64,000 bases of DNA from Rhabditoides inermis (taxonomy: Eukaryota > Nematoda > Chromadorea > Rhabditida > Rhabditidae): NCBI GenBank assembly GCA_963966185.1, contig CAWZYM010000445.1, forward strand, positions 119,501-183,500, read 5' to 3'. Positions 1 through 12,301 of the stretch are shown piece after piece. The translations under genes were made by a program, and so were the position numbers. The notes beneath the pieces are model-generated. The model made no database searches, had not been told where the DNA came from, and saw only the letters and a program-made list of their open reading frames with translations. Position 1 is the stretch's first letter. The number at the start of each line of letters is the position of its first letter.

Positions 1-632
1 GAGGGAGGGAGGGGCTATCTGGAAGGCCGGCCAAAACACGGACAGTCAATGACAAGGCGGGATGCAATGCACGGTCTACGGTGGGGGGGGGCAGGCCGCA
101 AGAAGCTGCGAACACGGACAGTCAATGACAAGGCGAGATGCAATGCGCGGTCTACGGTGGGGGAGCAGGCCGCGAGAAGCTGCGAGAGAGAAGAGGCGAG
201 GGAGGGAGGGAGGGGCTATCTGGAAGGCCGGCCAAAACACGGACAGTCAATGACAAGGCGGGATGCAATGCACGGTCTACGGTGAGGGGGCAGGCCGCGA
301 GAAGCTGCGAGAGAGAAGAGGCGAGGGAGGGAGGGAGGGGCTATTTGGAGGGCCGGCCGGAACACGGACAGTCAATGACAAGGCGGGATGCAATGCGCGG
401 TCTACGGTGGGGGAGCAGGCCGCGAGAAGCTGCGAGAGAGAAGAGGCGAGGGAGGGAGGGAGGGAGGGGATATCTGGAGGGCCGGCCGGAACACGGACAG
501 TCAATGACAAGGCGGGATGCAATGCGCGGTCTACGGTGGGGGAGCAGGCCGCGAGAAGCTGCGAGAGAGAAGAGGCAAGGGAGGGAGGGAGAGAGGGAGG
601 GAGGGAGGGAGGGAGGGGCTATTTGGGCCGGC
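1..632 (+). repeat. 125-bp satellite array, direct units
   Basis: About five units of a GC-rich 125-bp repeat. Each unit holds an AG-rich GAGGGAGGG tract, a GGCCGGCC core, the phrase ACGGACAGTCAATGACAAGG and a GCAGGCCGCGAGAAGCTGCG segment. The period is fixed at 125 bp in the longer array at 34.6-36.5 kb. Units here vary more, with expanded GGGA runs and one shortened unit near 100-120. The array reaches the window edge, so its true length is unknown. Open frames through it are by-products of stop-poor composition. Confidence 0.95.
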
Positions 633-950
633 CAGTCATTGGCTGTCCGTGTTCCGGCCGGCCCTCTTTGTCATTGACTGTCCGTGTTCCGGCCGGCCCT
701 CCAGATAGCCCCTTCCCTCCCTCCCTCCCTCCCTTCCTCCCTCCCTCCCTCCCTCGCCTCTTCTCTCTCGCAGCTTCTCGCGGCCTGCTCTCCCACCGTA
801 GACCGCGCATTGCATCCCGCCTTGTCATTGACTGTCCGTGTTCCGGCCGGCCCTTCAGATAGCCCCTCCTTCCCTCCCTTGCCTCTTATCTCTCGCAGCT
901 TCTCGCGGCCTGCTCCTTTACCGTAATGCATCCTGCCTTGGCATTGGCCA
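633..950 (-). repeat. 125-bp satellite array, inverted units
   Basis: The same satellite in the opposite orientation. The switch occurs around 632-680, where two GGCCGGCC cores face each other. It decays into single-copy sequence near 950 through a divergent terminal unit (TACCGTAATGCATCCTGCC) that also ends the array beside gene B at about 48,570. The array edge was therefore present before the gene A/B duplication or was copied with it. Confidence 0.92.
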
Positions 951-1249
951 GATCGCCGGTCACTCCCCCTTCGACCATAATCGGTTCGCTCAATACAACG
1001 ACACAACTTGATGATGCTGATTTAGCTATACACGCTGAGTATGTATCGCTGCAGTCCTCACCCCTCAAGTCCGCACGACACACAACCACCTTCTTTCGAA
1101 AACACGTTTTCATACAATATGAATGGATTATAATAAACTACATTTTGAATTTCTAAGTAATAATGATACGGCTACGATTTTATAGAGTGGTGTTATATGT
1201 GACGCATCTCGTAATCTGTATGAACATTTTTGCTGGGGTTTTTTGTTCT

Positions 1250-4200
1250 TCAGAACGTCTCCTCTTCATTTTCTTCCTCGATCTCGCCTCGTCCCCACTT
1301 CTCACACTGCTCCGAGTTGACAACAAGGCAGTGCCACTCTCGCTCCAGAGAATCCTAAAGAAACCATACTTATAATTCTACACATACATATGAACAATCT
1401 AACAGGGATAAGACAACTCACGGAGTACCACTGGATTCTGCGGTTCTTTTCCTCGAGTCGGAATCCGAAGGGTGGTGGGGGAACGAGACGAGGTCCGGTG
1501 AAACTGAGAGAGAACAGGGTGAGCTGTCGTGGTGTCCTTCACTCACTCTGGTCTCTCGGGGTGTGTCCAATGCGTGTCTTGCCAGAGGTTCTTGCGTGGA
1601 TTGAACGACTTCCACTTGGTATGGCGGGTCTCCCAACGCGTATCCGCAACTGCAGCTTTAGACGGATGCGGCTGCTGGAAAAATAGTGTAAAGGGGAAAA
1701 GGGGAGTATAAATCGATGTATACATTATTTGAGATATATCTTAACTTTAAACATACACTACATAAAAGAGCGAATACACTTACGAAGACCTCCTTCGCGG
1801 CTTCCTCCCATTCGGTGCCGACCCATTGTAGATAGTGGAAGTCGTCATCATACGTCACTGCGAACTTCTCGTTCTTCTTTGCGATCTCCGTTTTCCACAC
1901 TTCGTAGAACTCGGATACCTGTGATTGTACTCATCAGTCCCTCCCTGTCCTCCTCACCCTCTCATCTGTCACTATCTCGGCGGCCTTTATGAAGATCTGG
2001 TTGCAGGTTTCCCCTCCCTCCTTGTCTTCCATTCCCTGTAACACCCCCTTCCATCACATGTCTTTCCTTCTTTCTATACCTTGTAGTCGATCAGTTGGCA
2101 GTCGGATCGGATCGTTGGTGCGAGGTATGCGAGTGCTTTCTCCAACCTTTCCTTCTCGTAGTTTCGGGGCTCTGGTTGTAGCAGCTGCGGTTTCTTGTTC
2201 GGGTTCGTATATCTCTCGAGAGGCGGCGGTTCAACTGTTCCCCACGGAACTGGCACCTCAAATTACAACATGAAGATGGATCATACGAGTGAGCATGAGG
2301 CTACAAGGTGAACGCAAGAGAACTGCAACTCACTCCTCGTCTGTTCTTCTCCTTGACTTTCTTTTCGAACTCGTTGACCATCTTTGGTTTCGGCTTTTGC
2401 GGCTGAAACAAACAGGAAACATCAGTTGTATTCTGAATATACAAATGTTTACCATCTGATATGGAAGCATGCGAACTTCATCCTTGAGGGGCACCTGAAT
2501 GAAAGTGAGTGAGACCGTGCATGTGATGAGTGGTATGGAAACTCACATCGTTGATCCAGTCACGGAAGATTGTTTCTGACTGGGGACGGTACCGGAATGC
2601 TCTGTATAGATTGTTTTTCAGAGCATTCTGGAACACAGCCTGAAATGGAATTTTGAATACAAGCCGTCGTACTTTTACGACTGTACAGTTTACAGGGAAC
2701 TCACATATGCAGCTTTCCTCGGCGACTTGAGTTGGATTCTTTCTTGCACATACAACATACTCCATTCGGTATGCATGATCTCCCTCTCCTTGCGAGTCAC
2801 ATAATACTGAAAGAAACTGTTAAAACAAACTACAGTGAATCGAATCATACTTTGTGACTGGGTGCCCATGGGTATTCCCGGATGATGCCTTCGGGTCCTT
2901 CTTCCGGTACATGGAAGAGAAGTCCAGCTGGTATTCCAGGGAAGCGGGCCCTCAGATCCGCATTCCTTGCCTCGATCTTGTTCACCTGAAACTCACAATT
3001 CGAAGAATCCTCACTATTGAGCTTTACTTACCTCTGCTGTTTTCTCTGCTTCCTTTTGAGCGGTTTCTGCTCTGGCTTCTTTCTTCATTCTGAACAAAAC
3101 ATCTGAACAATCTGTTTTAGTTATTGAGTTTACTTGTTGCGGATGAATTTTTGGATTATGTCTCCTATCCAGTTTCTTCCGAACAAGCTTAGCTGGTACT
3201 TCCGGTACAAACCGAGGACCTCCTCGCGGTCGCGCATCGTGAAATCCTGTTAAAGAGGAAGATAGCATAACTCATGCGAGAAGGCATTATGAAATGTAGT
3301 GAATAAGATTATATACCATATTAGTACACTCGGTACTTGTTTGACCATTCAAACATTTCAAACTGATGAGCTTCCACAACTAGAAACCGTGTTAAAGTAG
3401 CGGACAGACTCAAATCCTAGGGTCAGAAACAGCCTCAGATTTGTATCTGAGTGTCAGAAACAGATTCAGATTTTGGGTCATATTTGCCTCAGATTTTGCC
3501 TCAGATTGTTTCACCAGCCTCAGAAATAGGGTCAGATTGTTGCTTCCCGCCGAAAGTGTTTCTGAGGTAAAATCTAGGCCTAGATTTGAGTTTGTCTTGC
3601 GCTTAAATGAGTCACTTTCACATTTTTTTATAGTTGAACATGTTAACAACTCACATCGTAGACAGGAGAAAGCGATTTCGGGAAAACGATTATCATCAGA
3701 TGGATAAATCGAGTGAACATCTAAAAAAGAAACCTCTATGAGTGTACTACAAGGGAACATACGTCCGGAGTTGTGATCAATGTCTGGATCATGTTAAAAA
3801 TCGCGTATGCCACACACATGATCAAAGACAAGCTGAAATGATATCGAAATACGGAAAATTCACTTCAAGAAACTCACTATTCCCATAGGGGCTCATTCCA
3901 ATCAGAGGCGATCGCTAGGAGAAGCCACGTCATGAAATTGAGAACGGATCCGGGAATGAGAAAAGGCAGATTTCTCTGCGTCTGTAATCTAGCCTTAAGA
4001 ACAATTCCATCAACTCTTCGCTCGCCTTGTTCACATTGTGTCTTGTGATAGGGTTCTTAACGATGTACTGTTGTCTGCGGGCGCCTAGATGGGGACGGAA
4101 CCTGTAAATGAATGTCAGATGTGGATCATGGCTAAGAGTAGGCTCAACGCACTTCTTCAGCAGCTTGGATGCTTCGGTCAGCGCTCCATTCAGGATCATC

Positions 4201-5032
4201 GGAAGACCCATCAAGAAGACCATCGGTACGTAGGAGGACGTTGTCTTTGCGGAGAATCGTCCCATGCAAGTCCATGTGGTGGGTATCTGAAATGTAAATG
4301 TCATTTCTTGTGCACTTGCGCTGTCATTTGCCTCTTCCCATCCATACACCACCGCAGCCAGCACGGAGATGAATGTAGCCGCATATGGTCCGAGAGTGCG
4401 CGACTGAATAGAATCAAGTAGCGGTCAAATAGGCTCAATAGGCTCTTCTCTCACCAGTTGTAGTAGCCCATATCGCCGCCTTCCTTCACAGTCGACGTCC
4501 CAAACATTTCTATTCAGATTTTTGAATAGTGTGAACGTGTTGAGAGCCTCATTGCTCCACATCCACTGACCTTAAATCGATTTGAAAAGTGTAAAAAAGT
4601 CAATGATAAAATTTGCAATATTCAATTTTTGAATGAGATTGAGAATATTAGTATCATCTAACTCACAAGCGACGTATGATGACGAAATAAGCCAATAGAA
4701 AATCCGGCATACCGGCATACTGAACTGTATCACGTCAGGATGTCTATAATAACGATACATAGTACTGGTATGTAATGATTGATGTTCTCACTTGAACATC
4801 GCAGCTCCGAGGTTTCCGAACGCGAGCGTCGTGTGTCGATAGTCCTGGTACGTGTCTTGTGGGTCCTGGAAAAATTTAACTTCATTCCGTTGTTATTGAA
4901 CGCTTCCTGTTTTATTTTCACCTGGTTCTCCGACACTTTCGTGATCTTGGCCGCCATTTTCGAGAGGAGGGTGAGGATACTGCTCGAGGCAACGATCACG
5001 CATCCGACAGTCGATGGAGAGAGGATCGACAC
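1250..5032 (-). other. Gene A exons 12-34 (membrane helices and cytoplasmic tail)
   Basis: Exons: 4922-5032 (TM1), 4792-4865, 4667-4743 (TM2), 4455-4570, 4332-4403 (TM3), 4153-4286 (TM4), 4026-4101, 3878-3981 (TM5), 3763-3832 (TM6), 3655-3720 (short TM7), 3134-3246, 3032-3089, 2851-2985, 2705-2806, 2547-2639, 2453-2494, 2334-2402, 2080-2256, 1958-2035, 1784-1918, 1547-1674, 1422-1503, 1250-1354. Two junctions use GC donors: after 4332 (GAG|GCAAAT) and after 4026 (AAG|GCGAGC). EGF exon 11 joins TM1 exon 12 in phase 0 across an intron of about 1.9 kb that holds a retroelement fragment. Confidence 0.84.
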
Positions 5033-8000
5033 CTACAACCACATGTCAATACTTCGTTATTTGTCAGTATCACCAGTAACAAGTAACAAATAGATAATGT
5101 CTCATTTGTCAAACGGGCGAAGAAAGCCGGAAACATTGCATTCTCGAAGTGTTTTTCACTTTGGTATGCCCGAAGAAAAATTCGTCACATTTGTCATTAA
5201 AGTGACAATTTTATTGATCCGCAATCGGGAAAATTTTGAATTTTGAATTGGCGGGCTTTACAAATGCTGGGTATAACTCTTGAACTCGAGTTGCGTATTA
5301 CATAGGGATGTGTTTATCGGCTTCTACGGCTCAAGTTTATGCTAGAAACTGAAATTCATCTTACAATTGTACTTACACATTGTACACTTGTAAAATTCCC
5401 ATTTTTCAAGACGTTTTCGACACTCAACTGTGATGTGCCCTCACTTTTTTTGTTTCATCCGGAGGAGTAAGAAAATGCAATTCAAATTGGCGCGCGCGCT
5501 TTTCGCGCCGAGACCATTTGAGCAACTCGGTCGCGGCGCGGTCGCACTATCCGTCTGGATCGGTTTTCTATTGTTACGTCATTCTACGCAGTTGTTTGCG
5601 TATCGTGGACGCTTTTTTCTCTCAATTTCTACTTCCTGCAGTCGATTATCACCATCATGTCGGTCTCCTTGGACGACGCTTCTCTGAGGAAACTCGCGGA
5701 CCTTCCCGTTCGTCAGCCATTCCCTACGCTGTCCTTCCCGGCGTTCCAACACCAGAACGTTTTCCTTCATTCTGTTCTGATATTTCTAGATCAGGCTCTG
5801 TTGGCTGGATCTGTTGAGGTGAAGGATGAGGCGGTAAAGAAGGCCGTCGACAAGAACCCGACTGCGGCCGTCGCCATGGCCCTTGCTCTGACGCAGGCAG
5901 TGGGAGGAGCGGAAAAGGAGAAGAAGAAGGTCGTCCCCTCGCAGCCCTTTCGGAGGACCGGTGTTGCCACGAGCAGGCAGTAACGGTATGACCAGCCGCG
6001 CTCCTTGCACCGCTCTCGCTCTCCCCCGACCGTCGTGACTTCTCGTCCCGCTTCTCCGGTTCCTGCCACGCTTGCGGAGGCAAGGGACCCTTCTACCGCC
6101 ACATTGAATTCTAGCGGGAATGTGGAGCGCCTACGTTTGTGATCTCAGTGTTCAGTGTAGGGTATAATCGTATAATCTGCCGTTTGTCGCCCTTCTAGGG
6201 GTGTCAAGGTTCGAGGGGGACTACGGTGAAACATGAGGAACTTGTTACCCAAGAGATTGGTAAGTTGCAAAAAGTTGGTGTGATTAAGAAGTGTCTTACT
6301 GCCCCTCTCACTGTTTCTCCACTCTCGGTTGCCGTTTCCTCAATGGGAAAGGAACGGATGATTCTCGATCTCTCGCAGTTGAACCTCGCTACTCGTCTAA
6401 ATTCAAGCTTGACGACCTGCGCGCGGTGTGGCCCGATATGCCTCAGGGAGGCTGGGCGGCGAACGCGAGGGGGGGCCTAAGGTACACCACAGTTGACAAG
6501 CCGTGGAGAGGAAAGCTCATCACCGACCATTACTTGTTGGCGACGGTCGGTCAAGAAACTTCTAATCCATCCCAATACGTTACCGCGAATTCCCAGCGAT
6601 AGCGATTTTTGTATAGCAAGTTGTGATTAATAGTATTAGAAGTTCTCTGTAACTCTCTTCAAGTTGCAATGTCAGGACTTCTCTGTAACTCTCTTCAAGT
6701 AGCAACGTCAGATACATTTTCACAGTTAGTCATGTTTAGCTCACTGTCAAAACATTAAATCGCTCACGAGAGAACTCCTAGCCCATATATTTTGAGAAAA
6801 CTTTTATCTCAAGCTCTCAATCTGATTTGACCCATTGTGTGGTTCAGCACAAACGTAAGGAAACGACACAAACCAACCGATGCACCGGTTATAAAAATGA
6901 TCTCGGTTTTTACACGCTGGAGTGATATGTGGTGGAAACTCACAGATTCGTCGTCGTTTGCGATCCAAGTCCGGTTCGCCGCGTTGATCTGACATCGGTC
7001 TCCCACGTATCCCTGCTCACAGTCACACGACACGTGATCCACCTGCAATCAAACATATTCCTTTCTGTACGACTGATGTTTTTGTATGGTTTCGTGATAT
7101 GTATTTTGATGATGAATCATGTGATACTTGGATTGCACAATACTAGAAAACATCACTTGCTTTTAAAAGCTAAACATTCAATTGCAGAATTAAAATCAAA
7201 ATACATAGCCTGTATCAAAAATTCGTATCATTTTTATTTCTAAGTTTAGCTGTTTTGGGTGATGTCAATCCAGTTTTTTTCTGTAATGAATTTTGTGAAA
7301 CACGTGCCCGTCTCTATTGTACATACAACATACACAAACAAAATGCCCTTCCCTATATAATTTAAAAAAAAAAACGAAAACTGGATCCAAAACTTATTGT
7401 GTGTTCCTATGAGTAAAATTATATCATTGTTATGGATTTAGGAGCCGACCCATGCGATTTAATCAGGATTAAATTAGTCTAGAAATTCACAAGCTTACCC
7501 TGCCATCGCAGATTCCATGCCCGCTGCAACTGTTCTCCTGGCACAGTTGGGGAGACTTCCAGCAGGCGAACTTCTGCAATGAATATGGTTAGAATTAGTT
7601 TTAGTGGTTTTAGTCTCTCACCGTCCACCCTTCCTTACAGATGCATTGGAAGAGTCCGTCGGGTCTTTCTATGCACTGTCTCGTTCCAAATCCGTGGCAC
7701 TGTGCACAAGATTCGAAGAAGCGCGGGTTGCCCGCCACTTCTATCTCCTCCGGCTCCTCCCACTTCTCTGTAACCACACCGGTTATAGTTTGTAAATGAA
7801 CGTGAGTATGTTTTACCTGCAGGACGGTTGCACCTGAGCATAGTGGGGTGCGGTCTAAATTCGCCCCTTTCCGAACATTTGACGGTCACGAAGGTGCTGT
7901 TCGTTCGAGAACACAGAATCCTTTTTGTCTCATCCACTCGGAGGAATTCTTAAATGTACAGATGGTTAGTGCGCGTTGTAGTTTGTGTTCTTACCGGATG

Positions 8001-11000
8001 TGTTCTTGATCACATATTCATCCATGAGGTCCAGTCGTTCGAACTCGGACAAATGGCACACGGGGTTCAGACAATATTCTGAAAAATAGCATACATACAA
8101 GTCTGGGAAGGTCATCACATAAACATTTCGATGTGTTGATGCAAACAAATTTGATGTTAATGAGTGCGACAGCAGTGTAGACCTTTGCGATTTTACAGTA
8201 GGTTTGATGCAGAGTACTGGAGCCACGCATGCTATAAGAGTACGGTTGTCGTGTGATGCGCATAAGCACTACGGGGAAGAATGGATGGAAGGAGAACAGA
8301 CAGTACGGCAGCAGTGTGAGACCGACGCGGTTTGATGCAGAGTACTGGAGCCACGCATGCTATAAGAGTACGGTAGTCATGTGTCATGTGATGCGCATAA
8401 GCAATATGGCGAAGAGTGGATGGAGGGAGAACAGACAGTACGGCAGCAGTGTGAGACCGACGCGGTTTGATGCAGAGTACTGGAGCCACGCATGCTATAA
8501 GAGTACGGTAGTCATGTGATGCGCATAAGCAATATGGCGAAGAGTGGATGGAGGGAGAACAGACAGTACGGCAGCAGTGTGAGACCGACGCGGTTTGATG
8601 CAGAGTACTGGAGCCACGCATGCTATAAGAGTACGGTAGTCATGTGATGCGCATAAGCAATATGGCGAAGAGTGGATGGAGGGAGAACATACAGTACGGC
8701 AGCAGTGTGAGACCGACGCGGTTTGATGCAGAGTACTGGAGCCACGCATGCTATAAGAGTACGGTAGTCATGTGATGCGCATAAGCAATATGGCGAAGAG
8801 TGGATGGAGGGAGAACAGACAGTACGGCAGCAGTGTGAGACCGACTCGGTTTGATGCAGAGTACTGGAGCCACGCATGCTATAAGAGTACGGTAGTCATG
8901 TGATGCGCATAAGCAATATGGCGAAGAGTGGATGGAGGGAGAACAGACAGTACGGCAGCAGTGTGAGACCGACGCGGTTTGATGCAGAGTACTGGAGCCA
9001 CGCATGCTATAAGAGTACGGTAGTCATGTGATGCGCATAAGCACTACGGGGAAGAGTGGATGGAGGGAGAACAGACAGTACGGCAGCAGTGTGAAACCGA
9101 CGCGGTTTGATGCAGAGTACTGGAGCCACGCTTGCTATGAGAGTACGGTAGTCATGTGACGCACTACGGGGAAGCGTGGCGTTACATGCGTGAGAGTATT
9201 TTGCACGCGAGGAGTGGTGAGAAGCTAATTTTTTTTCTAACCATAATAAGGATTTTTTTGAATTCTCCAGTCACATTATTTTTTGAGAACTCACTAGGGA
9301 ATCTGCATATCACAGAGACATCGGTGAACATCTCGTCCCTGCTCACGTTCCGGAATTCCTGAAGTTAGTATCTGTATTTTGGGTTGTTGTTGAGAAGTTG
9401 AGGCTATTGGTGACTACAGGTAATTAGAATACTTAAACTCTCAAACTGTACCTTGATCAAGAAGCGGGTGACGTTTCCAACAGAGACGAGTGGAACCCTT
9501 CTGGTTGTGCGGACCTGCTTGCTTCCATGCTGGTTCAAGAACACATAATCTGTTTCCGCCACACCGTCCCTGCAAATCATCATTCTATTGTGTTTGTATT
9601 GAGAGAAAATAAGATTTAACTCACATCATCTTCGCAAACAAATCTAGATTTTCTTGTGTGTTGAGGTCAGACGCGTCAATCATCAACTGAAAAGAAATCA
9701 ACCTTTCAGCCTTACGTCCTTACGCGTTATCAACAATAGTCAAAGAAGAAACTCACATAGTTGGGGTATCTGGTGCACTCGGCAACCGCCTTCCCATAGT
9801 TGATTCCCTTTGGATTCTTGGCCAGAAGCTGATAGCAGAGATCGTTGGTCTTCGAAGGCCATGATCCGGGGGGACAGTCGTACGAGCACCGCACTTCCGG
9901 GGTCTTTGTCGGGGTCGGCTTCGCAGACTCGGTCGTTGGGGTGGATGGCGACGTCTTCTTGGTTGACAGAACGGGTCCACTGGTTGTCGTCAATGTTGTT
10001 GACGTTCCATCGGTCAGGTTCGTCGTTGTGGTTTCCGTTCTCACTGTCGCAGGCTTGTCCGAGAAGGCGTAGACTGTCCGGTACGTTGTTGTGGTCGTCT
10101 TTATATTCCCGATGATCGTTGTCGACTCGATCTTTTGCGGTTTCTCCGTTCTGACGAAAGGCTTGATGGTTCGCGTTGTCCTTGTCTCTTTCGTTGTCTG
10201 TTTCATCGAAGTTGTCTTTTCTTTGATAGTTTCCGTTTGTTCTGCTGTATTTGTTGTCTTCTCCGTGGGAAGAGTAGTAGACGGCGCGTTCGAAATAGAT
10301 GTTGAATGGGTTGAATCCATTGTAGAATCTGCTGTTGCTGAGGTGCTGATCTCAGCTGTTGTCGGAGTTGACGGACGATACGTATTTATCAGTTTAGACT
10401 TTGTTATCTGTGAAGTCTGAAGGTCTGGATTTGTTCGGTCAGTTGTGGAAAGTCCGGTTGTGCTTTCCTTCTGAGATGAGACCATTCGCAAAGAAACTGT
10501 CTGTGCAAGTGTTGTTGGCGCAGTGGAAGTTGTTTTGCTAGTAGATGTGCTGTTGTCTACACCTCCAGTAAGTTTGACCGTGCTGACTTCTTCTTCGGTA
10601 GTTGTTGGGTTTGTTGTCGCCTCAGAAGTCAATGTGAAATTCTGCAAAGTTGTGTCCGTAGTTGTTCTTCTGTTGTTGGTTGTGAAGTTGTTATCAGGCC
10701 CAGTCGTTTCCACAGTAGCTTGGGTAGTCTTGTCCGTTTCATTTTCTCTAGTTGTTGTTTTTTCGTCGACCTTTGTGAGGGCTTGTGTGGTCAAACTTTC
10801 ACTCGATTCATTTGTCTCTGTCATCGGTTTCATGGTATTGACATCTGTCGAGATTGAGATGTTGTTATCAAGTACGGTCTGCACAGTCATTTCCACAGTA
10901 ACCAGGGTGGTCTTGTCCGTTTGAATTTCTCCAGTTGTCGTTTTCTCGTCGCCTTTTGTAAGAGCTTTGGTGGTCGAACTTTCATTTGAATCAGTTGTCT

Positions 11001-12264
11001 CTGTGATCGGTTCAGTGGTATCGATAGCTGTGGAAGACAAAACTCCCACTGACTCCGTAGTCTCCAAAGAAAAGGTACTGCTGTATCTGGGAGTTTCCGT
11101 TGTTTGCATAACATTCAGGATAGTGTCTGCCATGGCTGTTGTTACGATAGTGGGCACAACTTCGGAGCACTGGGTTTCATTCGAACTGGCTTTTTGTGTC
11201 AACGTGAAGACAGCGGGTGAGTCGGGAACGAATAGAGTCGTGGCGGTGGAGGGAAGCTTCCGAGCCGGGGAGGAGGGAATGATTTCAATAGAGGATAGGA
11301 GGTAAGACGGTGGTGTCCTGCCAGCATCCGAAGGAGCAGTCGTCTGAGTAGTCTCCCGAAGTACACGACGCACGCAGTTCTCATAGGTGCCCACCACACC
11401 CTGAAAATAGTCATTTATTTATTTCAAAATCAATATAAAATTACTCACGTTTGCATCGGTAGCCGTCTTACAGGTCTCACAACAGGAAGCATCAGCAATT
11501 GTTTTCTCAGATTCGTAGAAGATCGGTCCGTTAGGGTACTGGCGCCTGTATCAAAAAATATGAAAATGTCATTTGTGCGGCGGTAACGCAGTCGAAAAGG
11601 TGTGAGGGTGTGAGGGTGTGAGGGTGTGAGGGTGTGAGGGTGTGAGGGTGTGAGGGTGTGAGGGTGTGAGGGTGTGAGGGTGTGAGGGTGTGGTGAGGGT
11701 GTGAGGGTGTGAGGGTGTGAGGGTGTGGTGAGGGTATGAGGGTGTGAGGGTGTGAGGGTGTGAGGGTGTGAGGGTGTGAGGGTGTGAGGGTGTGAGGGTG
11801 TGAGGGTGTGAGGGTGTGAGGGTGTGAGGGTGTGGTGAGGGTATGAGGGTGTGAGGGTGTGAGGGTGTGAGGGTGTGAGGGTGTGGTGAGGGTGTGAGGG
11901 TGTGAGGGTGTGAGGGTGTGGTGAGGGTATGAGGGTGTGAGGGTGTGAGGGTGTGAGGGTGTGAGGGTGTGAGGGTGTGAGGGTGTGAGGGTGTGAGGGT
12001 GTGAGGGTGTGAGGGTGTGAGGGTGTGAGGGTGTGAGGGTGTGGTGAGGGTATGAGGGTGTGAGGGTGTGAGGGTGTGAGGGTGTGAGGGTGTGAGGGTG
12101 TGAGGGTGTGAGGGTGTGGTGAGGGTATGAGGGTGTGAGGGTGTGAGGGTGTGAGGGTGTGGTGAGGGTGTGAGGGTGTGAGGGTGTGAGGGTGTGAGGG
12201 TGTGGTGAGGGTGTGAGGGTGTGAGGGTGTGAGGGTGTGAGGGTGTGAGGGTGTGAGGGTGTGT

Positions 12265-12301
<37 letters not shown>

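Noticed and set aside
8232..9005. Repeated 84-codon minus-strand frames ([10 protein letters not shown]...)
   Set aside because: They belong to the 128-bp intronic minisatellite, which has a single decayed unit in gene B.
10523..10924. Val-rich plus-strand frames opposite the mucin exon (likewise 29,018-29,350 and 58,038-58,451)
   Set aside because: Antisense shadows of Thr codon runs (ACN read backwards gives GTN-type codons).
11598..12264. Possible internal telomeric repeat
   Set aside because: The octamer GTGAGGGT differs from the nematode telomere repeat TTAGGC and sits within an intron with variable unit lengths.
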